From contig CAJWBV010000001.1 of NCBI GenBank assembly GCA_913020275.1, positions 1-23,865 of the forward strand: a stretch of DNA of 23,865 nt. The letters are read 5' to 3'. Both the position numbers and the translations under genes were made by a program. The notes under the pieces were generated by a model. It made no database searches. It was not told the origin of the DNA and was given only the letters and a program-made list of their open reading frames with translations. The stretch is from an uncultured Rhodobiaceae bacterium. Lineage in GTDB: Bacteria; Pseudomonadota; Alphaproteobacteria; RS24. This document shows, piece by piece, positions 1-7,589 of the stretch (positions within the stretch are counted from its first letter, which is position 1; the number at the start of each line of letters is the position of its first letter).

Positions 1-402
1 CTCACTGTCTATCAAAATGTGATCCTTCCCTTACGCATTGCCGGCAAGCGCGAAACCGCCTATCGCGATAATGTGACCGAATTGCTGCACTGGGTCGGCC
101 TTGGGCAGCAGATGAACAGCAAGCCGGAAACACTGTCAGGCGGCGAAAAACAGCGCGCCGCCATCGCCCGCGCCGTAATTGCACGCCCGCGTCTCATTGT
201 GGCCGACGAACCGACCGGCAATGTGGACCCGGAAATGGGCATTCGTCTGCTTCGCCTGCTGGATGAATTGAACAAAATGGGCACGACGATTTTGATTGCC
301 ACGCACGACAATTACATTTGGTCGAGTTTTAACCACCCGCGCCTGCATCTTGAAAATCAGCACATTCAGCGCCTGTCGCCGGAGGCCCATTCCTATGTTT
401 AA
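1..402 (+). CDS. ftsE: FtsE, cell-division ABC transporter ATPase (3' part)
   Basis: This is the C-terminal ~133 residues of the ATPase that partners FtsX; the 5' end, with the Walker A motif, lies outside the window. The frame is open from base 1. The ABC signature LSGGEKQR is followed by Walker B and D-loop ([13 protein letters not shown]) and the H-loop histidine (ATHD). The FtsEX complex sits at the inner membrane and, by family knowledge, couples ATP hydrolysis to activation of peptidoglycan hydrolases at the division septum. The stop codon overlaps the start of ftsX by 8 bases, which suggests translational coupling. The identity as FtsE and not another small ABC ATPase rests on the motif context and on the FtsX-like gene directly downstream. 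Confidence 0.93.
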   Translation, partial: LTVYQNVILPLRIAGKRETAYRDNVTELLHWVGLGQQMNSKPETLSGGEKQRAAIARAVIARPRLIVADEPTGNVDPEMGIRLLRLLDELNKMGTTILIATHDNYIWSSFNHPRLHLENQHIQRLSPEAHSYV

Positions 403-1255
403 ACGGGGCGCTTCCGCGACCGCGCTTTTGCCGCCGCGCAATATGGCGGGTCCGGCGCTGCTGGCCGTCACCCTGGTGATGACGCTCCTGGCGTGTCTTG
501 CCCTTGGCAGCACCGTGCTTGTCGATCGCGCTGCCGAACGCTGGCTGACGCGTGCCACCAGTGCTGTCAGCATTCAAATTGTGGAGACCCGCAACCAGAC
601 GGCCGACGACCAGTTACCGGCTGTTTTGCGCGAATTGTCTGCCACGCCGGGTGTCGCCAATTTCCGCGTGCTGGATAAGGGCGAGCTTATCCGGCTCTTG
701 GAGCCGTGGCTCGGCGCGGGCAACATTTCAACCGATTTGCCGCTGCCGTTGCTGATCGAAGTGACCCCCGATCGCACGGCAAGTTTTGCCGAAGCTGCTT
801 TGCGCGCACGACTGACGGCGGTGGCGCCGGGCGCGCGGCTTGACACGCATGGGCGGTGGCGCGAGACGCTGGAGCGCATGGCACAGGCCTTGCGGTTTTT
901 TGCCGGACTTGTGCTGGTGATGGTGACATTGGCAACCGGCACGGTCATATTATTTGCCACCCGCGCCGGGCTGAAAACAAATGAAGATATTTTGGATGTG
1001 TTGCATCAAATCGGCGCGCAAGACAGTTTTATCTCGCGGCGCTTTGAAACCCACTTTGTCAAACTGACCGCCATTGCTTCAGCGCTTGGATTTCTGGCCG
1101 CTTTGGGCTTTTTTTACGCGCTCGGTTCCTTGGTGCCCGATGCGCGCAGCAGCGGTTTTCTGGTCTACCTCACTTGCGTGCCGGCCATTGCTGTGCCGTT
1201 TAGCTGGCAGGTCACAAGATACTATGTCATGACAAGCCTTAAGGCGCGCGTGTAA
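395..1255 (+). CDS. ftsX: FtsX, cell-division permease-like protein
   Basis: The product is 286 residues, the usual FtsX size. It has a short cytoplasmic N-terminus, a first membrane segment at about residues 19-42, an extracytoplasmic domain at about 43-165, and three further membrane segments near 167-189, 221-245 and 254-275. This is the four-helix FtsX topology. The ATG at 395 was chosen because it overlaps the end of ftsE by 8 bases; the frame stays open upstream to 296, but that would lie deep inside ftsE. FtsX anchors FtsE and transmits its ATPase cycle to periplasmic cell-wall hydrolases. Sequence conservation is low, as is usual for alphaproteobacterial FtsX, so the assignment depends on topology and the adjoining ftsE. 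Confidence 0.88.
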   Translation: MFKRGASATALLPPRNMAGPALLAVTLVMTLLACLALGSTVLVDRAAERWLTRATSAVSIQIVETRNQTADDQLPAVLRELSATPGVANFRVLDKGELIRLLEPWLGAGNISTDLPLPLLIEVTPDRTASFAEAALRARLTAVAPGARLDTHGRWRETLERMAQALRFFAGLVLVMVTLATGTVILFATRAGLKTNEDILDVLHQIGAQDSFISRRFETHFVKLTAIASALGFLAALGFFYALGSLVPDARSSGFLVYLTCVPAIAVPFSWQVTRYYVMTSLKARV

Positions 1256-1266
1256 GCTAAACGCAT

Positions 1267-1887
1267 ATGACAAGATTTGAAAACACCGACGACCCAAGCC
1301 TGCTGAAGAAAATACTGCGCCAACTTTTGCTCGCCTGCGGCGGCGCGCTGGTTATATTTACGTTTTTCTTCGGGGTCTTCGCCAATAATCTCGACACCAA
1401 ACCGGACGATATCCCAACGGCTGACGGCATTGTTGTTTTCACCGGCACGGCCAGCGCCCGTATCAGCGTCGGGCTTGACATGCTGGCGCGCGGCAAGGGC
1501 CAACGCCTACTGATTTCCGGTGTCTATGCCGACCAGAATTTTGACACTATTTTGGCTATGGCCCCGCCAGGTCTGGACAATGTCGCCTGCTGTCTGGACC
1601 TTGATTACATTGCCAAAGACACCAGGGAAAATGCCCATGAAACAGCACTTTGGGCCGAGATTCACGGCTATAAGTCGCTCATCATCGTCACCAGCGCGCA
1701 TCATGTGCCGCGCGCCTTTCTGGAAATGCGTCGCGCCATGCCCGCCATTCGCCTGTCGGCCTATCCGGTGGTTCCAGAAAATGTCCGCATGGATGCGTGG
1801 TGGCGCTATCCCGGCACTTTTGCCTTACTGCTCGGCGAATATGTGCGCTATATTTGGTCACTCACGGGCCTGCCCGTTTTCACTTGA
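1267..1887 (+). CDS. YdcF/SanA-like DUF218 membrane protein
   Basis: The product is 206 residues: one N-terminal membrane anchor (about residues 15-39), then a DUF218 domain (about 53-190). Typical DUF218 landmarks are visible: the opening strand DGIVVFTG, the LLISG strand, the acidic/amide stretch around TRENAHET, and the later IIVTSAHHVPRAFLEMRR segment. Members such as ElyC, SanA and YdcF are linked to envelope integrity, but the biochemical activity of most is unknown. It lies 11 bases after ftsX on the same strand, which fits an envelope role, and ends 8 bases before the DUF2125 start. The family call is firm; the function is not known from the sequence. Confidence 0.85.
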   Translation: MTRFENTDDPSLLKKILRQLLLACGGALVIFTFFFGVFANNLDTKPDDIPTADGIVVFTGTASARISVGLDMLARGKGQRLLISGVYADQNFDTILAMAPPGLDNVACCLDLDYIAKDTRENAHETALWAEIHGYKSLIIVTSAHHVPRAFLEMRRAMPAIRLSAYPVVPENVRMDAWWRYPGTFALLLGEYVRYIWSLTGLPVFT

Positions 1888-1895
1888 CCGATCGC

Positions 1896-2831
1896 ATGTT
1901 GACACGTTCCCGCATTTGGCTGTTCGCCCCGTTTGTCGCGCTGTTTGCGCTCGGTGTCGGCTTTTTCTTTTTATGGTCCTATGCCGGTGACGAAATCGAA
2001 GCGCGTCTGGGCGCGGAGAACATCACATGGAAAAATGTTGTGCGCGCGGGCTTTCCGGCACGCATGACCATGGATTTCACCGAGATGGGCTGGCAGGGCG
2101 AAAAACTCAACTGGTCGGTACCCGCTTTGCGCTTTACCGTTATGCCGTTTGAAACCGACCATGCTGTTGTGGATTTTTCGTCACCGCACAGGCTCGCCAC
2201 GAATTTTGCCAAACTGCGCCTTGACCATGACGGCAATCTCGCCAGTCTTGTTTTGGACACACAAGGGTTGGTGCGCGCATCCTTCACCTTCACCAAGCCG
2301 CAAATGCGGATCGCGACAAAGAAAGAAACCTTGGTTCTGTCCGGCGACGATGTGGCCCTGCATGTCCGGCGTGCACGCGACAATGCCGCGCGCACCGATA
2401 TTGCGTTGCGCACAGGGCGCATAGAGGGCGATGCGCGGCTTGGCATCTCGCGCGGTGAGCTTGACATTGATACGCCGCAAAGCTGGCTGACCGGAACCCC
2501 TGCCGCCGGCGACCTTGTTGGCATTGACAAGTTCATTATCGTGCGCGACGCGCTGACCTTTCGCGGCTCGGGCCGTTTGAAACTCGCGGCCAACGGGTTT
2601 GTTGACGGCAAGCTTGATATGGACGTGGTTAATCTTGGTGCCCTGTTTGAACTTTTGGAAGATGCCGGCCTCACCCGCAAACGCGACCGGAGCCGGCTGA
2701 TGTTGCTGGCGCAACTCTCCTCGGCATTCTCGGGCAAATCGCGCGACCGCTTGCAAGTGCCCCTGCGGTTCCGGCAGGCACGCAGCTTTATCGGCCCGTT
2801 AGACGTCGGCCCTGCCCCGCGCTGGCGCTAG
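1896..2831 (+). CDS. DUF2125-family membrane-anchored protein
   Basis: The product is 311 residues with an N-terminal hydrophobic anchor (about residues 7-28) followed by a beta-rich, presumably periplasmic region. The conserved-looking segment just after the anchor (ITWKNVVRAGFPARMTMDF) and the position next to prephenate dehydrogenase match the DUF2125 family common in alphaproteobacteria, whose function is unknown. The ATG at 1896 is preferred over an open frame reaching back to 1797, because the upstream part would overlap the DUF218 gene and carries no recognisable signal. The stop codon overlaps the convergent tyrC stop in a shared CTAG. The family assignment comes from remembered patterns and context and was not checked by profile search. 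Confidence 0.7.
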   Translation: MLTRSRIWLFAPFVALFALGVGFFFLWSYAGDEIEARLGAENITWKNVVRAGFPARMTMDFTEMGWQGEKLNWSVPALRFTVMPFETDHAVVDFSSPHRLATNFAKLRLDHDGNLASLVLDTQGLVRASFTFTKPQMRIATKKETLVLSGDDVALHVRRARDNAARTDIALRTGRIEGDARLGISRGELDIDTPQSWLTGTPAAGDLVGIDKFIIVRDALTFRGSGRLKLAANGFVDGKLDMDVVNLGALFELLEDAGLTRKRDRSRLMLLAQLSSAFSGKSRDRLQVPLRFRQARSFIGPLDVGPAPRWR

Positions 2832-3754
2832 CCCGCATCGGGCTTGCTCGGCAGGTCGCGGCCAAAATTCGGCGCATCAACATCCTGACCGGCATCAATC
2901 ACGCTTTGGCGAATTTCGCGGGTTTGACTGAAGGTGTTTTGCAGATAATCCGCATCGCCATGCCGGATGGCGCGTTGCAGGGCCACGAGGTCTTCATTGA
3001 AACGCCCCAGCATTTCCAGAACCGCTTCCTTGTTCTTCAGAAAAATATCGCGCCACATAATCGGATCGGACGCGGCAATACGGGTAAAATCGCGGAAGCC
3101 GCTGGCGGAATATTTAATGACGGCACTGCGCGTATCGCTTTCCAGTTGGGCGGCGGTGCCCACAATATTGAACGCAATCAGATGGGGCAAATGGCTGGTA
3201 ATCGCCAGCACAAGATCATGGTGGCGGGCATCCATAAATTCGACCTCGCTGCCAATATCGCGCCACAGGCCCGCCACGGTTTCAACCGCGTGCAAATTCG
3301 TCTCACCCGGCGGGGTTAAAATGCACCAGCGCCCCTCAAACAATTCGGCAAAACCGGCATCGGGGCCGGAATATTCCGTGCCTGCGATCGGATGGCCGGG
3401 CACGAGAAATACACCGTCTTTCAGCAGGGGCAGAATGTCATCCAACACACATTGTTTGACTGAGCCGACATCTGTCAGCACCGCGCCGGATTTCAGCACC
3501 GGCATAATGTCTTCTGCCAATGGTGCCATGGCACTGAGCGGCACGTTCAAAAACACCACATCGGCCCCGTCTGCCGCACCGGCGGCACTGTCGTGAACGG
3601 CATCAACAAAACCCAGTTCCCGCGCGCGTGCTCGCGTTTCCGGCGAGCGCGCGTAACCGCTAATATGATCCGTCAGCTCGTATTTTTTAAACGCATGACC
3701 CAACGACGAGCCGATGAGCCCCAGCCCAATTAGGGCAATATGCGGTTTATTCAT
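2828..3754 (-). CDS. tyrC: Prephenate/arogenate dehydrogenase
   Basis: The product is 308 residues and forms the oxidative step of tyrosine synthesis: NAD(P)-dependent decarboxylation of prephenate or arogenate in the cytoplasm. The N-terminal Rossmann fold shows GLGLIGSS (GxGxxG at residues 10-15), then the VFLNVPL and TDVGSVK segments. The catalytic His lies in HPIAG (His121), followed by the EYSG and EGRWCILTP stretch. The helical C-terminal dehydrogenase domain follows. The start overlaps the hisC stop by 4 bases (ATGA), so it is translated as the third gene of the chorismate mutase-hisC-tyrC operon. The substrate preference (prephenate or arogenate) and cofactor choice cannot be read from the sequence. 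The symbol tyrC follows common alphaproteobacterial use; tyrA is an equivalent name. Confidence 0.93.
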   Translation of the reverse strand: MNKPHIALIGLGLIGSSLGHAFKKYELTDHISGYARSPETRARARELGFVDAVHDSAAGAADGADVVFLNVPLSAMAPLAEDIMPVLKSGAVLTDVGSVKQCVLDDILPLLKDGVFLVPGHPIAGTEYSGPDAGFAELFEGRWCILTPPGETNLHAVETVAGLWRDIGSEVEFMDARHHDLVLAITSHLPHLIAFNIVGTAAQLESDTRSAVIKYSASGFRDFTRIAASDPIMWRDIFLKNKEAVLEMLGRFNEDLVALQRAIRHGDADYLQNTFSQTREIRQSVIDAGQDVDAPNFGRDLPSKPDAG

Positions 3755-4851
3755 TTACCTGTCTCCGCATCTGCCTCAGCAACAAAGTCGGTCAAAGCGG
3801 CAAGGGCGGCACGATTGGCCGCTTCCGTACCGATGCTCAGACGCAAAGCATGTGGCAGGCCATAAGCCGTGAGGCCGCGCGGAATGACGCCGCGCGCGCA
3901 TAAAAACGCTTCGGCGGCGGCGGCCTGCTGGTCGCTGTCAAATTCGACCAGAATGAAATTGGCGAAGGATGCCCGCACGCTGAAACCAATGCCGCCAAGC
4001 TGTTGCACCAACCATTCGCGCCAGTGAGCATTATGCGACCGGCTGGCTTCGATATGTCCCTGATCCTCAAGTGCCACAAGACCGGCGGCCATCGCCGGTT
4101 GGTTGATATTGAATGGCCCGCGCAGACGGTTCAGCACATTGGCGATATCGGGCGGGCAATAGCCCCAACCCAGCCGCAATGCCGCCAGCCCATAGGCCTT
4201 GGAAAATGTGCGTGTGGTCACAACATTGTTGTGCTGTTCAACAAGGTCAAAACCGGCCGGATAGGTTTGCGGGTCGCAATATTCGGCATAGGCGCCATCG
4301 AGCACCAATATGGTGTCCCCGCCAAGGCCGGCATGCAGGCGGACAATATCATCGCGCGCAAGCATTGTGCCGGTCGGATTATTGGGATTGGCCAGAAACA
4401 CCATGCGGGTTGCCGGCGTCACCGCTTCCAGCAAACTGTCAACATTGGCGGTCAGCTCCGTTTCGCGCACGGCAAGCGGCCGCGCACCCGTGGCGCGGCT
4501 TGCAAGTTTGTAGATCAAAAACGCATGTTCGGTGTGCAACACCTCATCACCCGGCCCCAAATAGGCCTGCGCCAGCAATTGCAAAATATCATCCGACCCG
4601 TTGCCACATACAATATTGTCAGCGTTCAGCCCGTTCAGCTTGGCCAGCGCCTCGCGCAAAGCGGTTGCGTGTCCGTCAGGGTAAACTGAAGGGTCAAAGG
4701 CTTTTTCCAGCGCGGCGAGCGCGGCAGGGCTGGCGCCCAGCGGATTTTCATTGGCCGACATTTTATAAGGGTTGGCAATTCCCTTAATCGCATCGCGCCC
4801 GCCGACATAGGCCGGCATGTCAAGAATGCCTTCTTTTGGAACCGGTTTCAT
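3751..4851 (-). CDS. hisC: HisC-family aminotransferase (histidinol-phosphate / aromatic)
   Basis: This 366-residue, PLP-dependent class I/II aminotransferase has all HisC landmarks: SANENPLG near residue 33, GNGSDDILQLL (83-93), LANPNNPTG (153-161), the DGAYAEY strand (185-191), and the Schiff-base lysine in TFSKAYGLAALRLGWG (Lys218). HisC-type enzymes act on histidinol phosphate and often also on phenylpyruvate, hydroxyphenylpyruvate or prephenate. The position between chorismate mutase and tyrC suggests an aromatic role here, perhaps alongside histidine synthesis. The ATG at 4851 is favoured, since AGGAG lies 8 bases upstream. A GTG at 4857 that would overlap the preceding stop is possible, but its spacing to the ribosome site is only about 2 bases. 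Confidence 0.92.
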   Translation of the reverse strand: MKPVPKEGILDMPAYVGGRDAIKGIANPYKMSANENPLGASPAALAALEKAFDPSVYPDGHATALREALAKLNGLNADNIVCGNGSDDILQLLAQAYLGPGDEVLHTEHAFLIYKLASRATGARPLAVRETELTANVDSLLEAVTPATRMVFLANPNNPTGTMLARDDIVRLHAGLGGDTILVLDGAYAEYCDPQTYPAGFDLVEQHNNVVTTRTFSKAYGLAALRLGWGYCPPDIANVLNRLRGPFNINQPAMAAGLVALEDQGHIEASRSHNAHWREWLVQQLGGIGFSVRASFANFILVEFDSDQQAAAAEAFLCARGVIPRGLTAYGLPHALRLSIGTEAANRAALAALTDFVAEADAETGK

Positions 4852-4853
4852 GA

Positions 4854-5612
4854 TCACTTCTCCTGCCCGTCAGAAACATGCAAAAGGTCATAATTTCCAA
4901 GCCAGACGACAGAGGCGCCATATTTGTCGGCAATCTCATCAGCACACAAGGGCGCAGCGAGTTCAATGAGCGCATGTGTTTGATTTTGCCCAATAATACA
5001 TGCAGCCTCGACTTCAGACACTTGCGACAGGCCAGTGCATGCCAGCGTCACCATCGTTTCATCCAGCTCGAACGGAACCGCGCCATAGCACAGTGCAGCT
5101 GCCTCGCCCAAAACCGTTTGCTGCAAAATGGGGAGGCGCGCAAACACGCCTGCCGGGCCCGTGGGCGTGAAACCCGCCTCAAGGGGTATCACCGCCACCG
5201 AACGGGGGTTGGCGTCACAGGCGCGCAACGCATCATTGGCACTGTCATGTTCCTGATATTGCGCCGCCACGCCAAAATGATCGCGACCAAGTTGTACCGT
5301 TTCTGCACATACATGCACAACCAGACCGCCCTGCTGCGCAAGCGCCGCGCCGATAATTTCGCGCCAAACCGCCAACAGGCTCGCCAGGCCAAAAGGCGGA
5401 TTTTCGCTTGCATGCCAGTCGGCAAGCGCCTGCATTTGCTTCATTTCACGGGCCGGACGCAAGGGCATGGTTTCCGGCTCGCCGGCTTTGCTGCGCGCCA
5501 CCTCTTCCACCAGCCGCGCACGCGCCAGCAACAAGGCGCGCATTTGCGCGTCGAGAGCGTCAATTTCTTTCCGGATTGCCGATAATCCGGTTTTGTCCAT
5601 GTTTCGATCCAT
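4854..5612 (-). CDS. Chorismate mutase (AroQ type) with extra C-terminal domain
   Basis: The first ~95 residues form an AroQ-class helical chorismate mutase: IRKEIDALDAQM (13-24), the RARLVEEVARSK helix (31-42), the arginine of PLRPAREMKQM (50-60), and the AVWREIIGAAL helix. It converts chorismate to prephenate, the substrate of the downstream tyrC product. Residues ~96-252 form a second domain. Pieces such as VAVIPLEAG and LPILQQTVLGEAAALC resemble the periplasmic-binding-like fold of prephenate dehydratase. However, I do not see the N-terminal dehydratase motif or a clear TRF-type catalytic motif, so this part may be a degenerate dehydratase or ligand-sensing domain. It is first in a three-gene operon. 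The ATG at 5612 follows an AAGAGA-like site; a second ATG at 5600 is possible. Confidence 0.85.
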   Translation of the reverse strand: MDRNMDKTGLSAIRKEIDALDAQMRALLLARARLVEEVARSKAGEPETMPLRPAREMKQMQALADWHASENPPFGLASLLAVWREIIGAALAQQGGLVVHVCAETVQLGRDHFGVAAQYQEHDSANDALRACDANPRSVAVIPLEAGFTPTGPAGVFARLPILQQTVLGEAAALCYGAVPFELDETMVTLACTGLSQVSEVEAACIIGQNQTHALIELAAPLCADEIADKYGASVVWLGNYDLLHVSDGQEK

Positions 5613-5645
5613 GCCTGTCTCTTAAGGTATGGGTGTTTTTCAATA

Positions 5646-5696
5646 GCGCCTAGTCTTAAGGCGCAAGAGCGTGTAAATCAAAGGAAAGATTGATTT
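5646..5696 (+). promoter_or_regulatory. Two hairpins in the chorismate mutase/metX divergent region
   Basis: The 159-base gap between the divergent chorismate mutase and metX genes contains two inverted repeats. The first pairs GCGCCT (5646-5651) with AGGCGC (5659-5664) around a 7-base loop. The second pairs AAATCAA (5675-5681) with TTGATTT (5690-5696) around an 8-base loop. A weak plus-strand promoter could be TTGATT (5690-5695), 16-base spacer, TATGCG (5712-5717), in which case the second repeat would overlap its -35 box and could be an operator. Neither hairpin is followed by a T-run. I compared this region with the SAM-II riboswitch often found before alphaproteobacterial met genes and could not fit it. 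Confidence 0.35.
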
Positions 5697-5771
5697 TAGC
5701 GATAAGGTTGCTATGCGTTCTGCACGGTTCAGACCGCGGAGATTTGGCATATTGACCGGGTCGGAGGATAT

Positions 5772-6938
5772 ATGGTCGGGCATGAAAATTCGGCAGATGG
5801 CAAGCGCCTAGTTCTCGAAGACGCACAGCTCACCCTTGATAACGGGTCGGTGCTGGATACGTTGACGCTCGCCTATCGCACTTACGGGACGCTGAATGAC
5901 GACAAGTCAAACGCCATATTGATTTGCCACGCGCTGACCGGCGACCACCATCCGAGCGGGGCCAACCCGCTCACCGGGCGCGCCGGCTGGTGGGACAATA
6001 TGGTCGGCCCCGGCAAACCCGTCGACACGGACAGATATTTCGTCATCTGCCAGAATGTCATTGGCGGCTGTGCAGGTTCCACCGGCCCGTCCAGCCAGCG
6101 CGCCGACGGCACGCCCTATGGCCTCGACTTTCCGGTCATCACCATAGGCGACATGGTACGCGCGCAAAATGTTCTGCTTGACCGGCTGAAGATACCGGAT
6201 TTGTTTTGCGTCATTGGCGGATCGATGGGCGGCATGCAGGTTCTGCAATGGGCGGCAGCGCATGGCGAGCGTGTATTCTCGGCCATTCCGATCGCCACCG
6301 CGGCACGCCATTCCTCGCAAAACATCGCTTTTCACGAAGTTGGCCGACAGGCAATTCTGGCCGACCCGGACTGGCATGGTGGCAATTATGCCGCCGAAAA
6401 TACCGCACCGCGCAAAGGTCTTGCCGTTGCGCGCATGGCCGCGCATATCACTTATCTGTCGGAGGCCGCCCTGCAACGCAAATTCGGGCGCAACCTGCAA
6501 GACCGCGACCGGTTGAGCTATGGCTTTGAAGCTGACTTCCAGATTGAAAGCTATCTGCGACATCAGGGGATAAGTTTTGTCGACCGGTTTGACGCCAACA
6601 GCTATCTCTACATTACCCGCGCGATGGATTATTTCGACCTCGCCGCCGATTTTGGCGGCACGCTGGCGGATGCCTTTGCCAACACCAAGGCGCGCTTTTG
6701 TGTGGTGTCTTTCACCAGCGACTGGCTGTTTCCGACCAGCGAAAGCATTTCGCTGGTGCGCGCGCTAAATGCGGCAGGCGCCAATGTCAGCTTTGTCGAA
6801 ATTGAAAGCGACAAGGGCCATGACGCATTTTTGCTGGACGAACCGGAAATGGAACAGACGATTATCGGGTTTTTGAACGCCGCCGCCGTCGCGCGGGGGC
6901 TGCCCCTGCCAGAAGTTTCGGGAGCGCATAATGATTGA
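5772..6938 (+). CDS. metX: Homoserine O-acyltransferase MetX
   Basis: This 388-residue alpha/beta-hydrolase activates homoserine by O-acylation, the committing step of methionine synthesis in the cytoplasm. Visible motifs are the early [10 protein letters not shown] loop (51-60), the [14 protein letters not shown] segment, the nucleophile elbow GGSMGGMQ with Ser151, the acid Asp317 in SFTSDWLFP, and His350 in DKGHDAF. Length and triad match MetX and not the unrelated MetA. Whether the donor is acetyl-CoA or succinyl-CoA cannot be told safely by eye. GGAGG at 5763-5767 lies 4 bases before the ATG at 5772. The 3' end overlaps metW by 8 bases, the usual MetX-MetW pairing. It is transcribed divergently from chorismate mutase. 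Confidence 0.96.
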   Translation: MVGHENSADGKRLVLEDAQLTLDNGSVLDTLTLAYRTYGTLNDDKSNAILICHALTGDHHPSGANPLTGRAGWWDNMVGPGKPVDTDRYFVICQNVIGGCAGSTGPSSQRADGTPYGLDFPVITIGDMVRAQNVLLDRLKIPDLFCVIGGSMGGMQVLQWAAAHGERVFSAIPIATAARHSSQNIAFHEVGRQAILADPDWHGGNYAAENTAPRKGLAVARMAAHITYLSEAALQRKFGRNLQDRDRLSYGFEADFQIESYLRHQGISFVDRFDANSYLYITRAMDYFDLAADFGGTLADAFANTKARFCVVSFTSDWLFPTSESISLVRALNAAGANVSFVEIESDKGHDAFLLDEPEMEQTIIGFLNAAAVARGLPLPEVSGAHND

Positions 6939-7569
6939 CCCACGCGCCAGCGCCAATGGCAATCTGAATGAAAAGCGGATTGACCTCATGCTTATTGCGA
7001 GCCTCGTCGAACGGGGCACGCGGGTGCTTGATATTGGCTGCGGAAACGGCGAATTGATGGAACTTCTGGTCGCCGAGCGCGATGTCGATGCGCGCGGGCT
7101 GGAATTAAGCCAGCAGGGGGTGAATGCCTGCGTAAGCCGTGGGCTGGCCGTTGTGCAGGGCAATGCTGATACGGATTTGTCTTATTATCCAGATCAAGGC
7201 TTTGATACGGTAATTTTGAGCCAGACATTGCAGGCCACCCGGCGCCCGAAAGAGGTTTTGCAGGAGATGTCGCGCATCGGGTCCAAGCTCATTGTATCGA
7301 TCCCGAATTTCGGGCATTGGCGCATCCGTCTGGCACTGGCTTTGCGCGGGCGCATGCCGGAAACGCAGGCGCTGTCGGCCACATGGTATGAGACAGCCAA
7401 TATTCATCTGTGCAGCATGCTTGACCTGACCGATTTGTGCGATGAACTTTCCTTGCGCGTGGAAACATGCCTCACAGTGACCAATGGAAAAGTGCACCAC
7501 AGCACGGGCCGCCCGTCAGCGTGGCAAAACCTTATGGCCGAACTGGTGGTTTTCGAACTCACGCGCTAG
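6931..7569 (+). CDS. metW: MetW, methionine biosynthesis protein
   Basis: This 212-residue protein has a class I methyltransferase-like fold. The SAM-binding motif VLDIGCGNG (32-40) is intact, followed by [15 protein letters not shown] and the VSIPNFGHW segment characteristic of MetW. MetW is almost always encoded directly after metX, as here with an 8-base overlap; it has been reported to associate with MetX and be needed for its activity in proteobacteria, and no methyl-transfer substrate is established. The stop overlaps that of the convergent methyltransferase gene in a shared CTAG at 7566-7569. A GC-rich inverted repeat and T-run just after the stop could end this transcript. Confidence 0.95.
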   Translation: MIDPRASANGNLNEKRIDLMLIASLVERGTRVLDIGCGNGELMELLVAERDVDARGLELSQQGVNACVSRGLAVVQGNADTDLSYYPDQGFDTVILSQTLQATRRPKEVLQEMSRIGSKLIVSIPNFGHWRIRLALALRGRMPETQALSATWYETANIHLCSMLDLTDLCDELSLRVETCLTVTNGKVHHSTGRPSAWQNLMAELVVFELTR

Positions 7570-7589
7570 CCGCGCGCGCCCAGTTTTTT
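7562..7589 (+). terminator. Weak intrinsic terminator candidate after metW
   Basis: CGCGC (7562-7566) can pair with GCGCG (7572-7576) around the metW stop codon, and six T residues follow at 7584-7589. The gap of about 7 bases between stem and T-run is long for an intrinsic terminator, and alternative pairings in the CG-repeat are possible, so this is weak. The T-run also encodes two lysines near the C-terminus of the opposing methyltransferase. Confidence 0.3.

Noticed and set aside
4852..4857. GTG start for hisC overlapping the chorismate mutase stop
   Set aside because: The AGGAG ribosome site would be only about 2 bases from this GTG but is 8 bases from the ATG at 4851; kept as an alternative only.
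5613..5771. SAM-II riboswitch upstream of metX
   Set aside because: Isolated look-alikes (GCGTGTAAAT; TTTTAGC in the wrong orientation) could not be arranged into the pseudoknot order on either strand.
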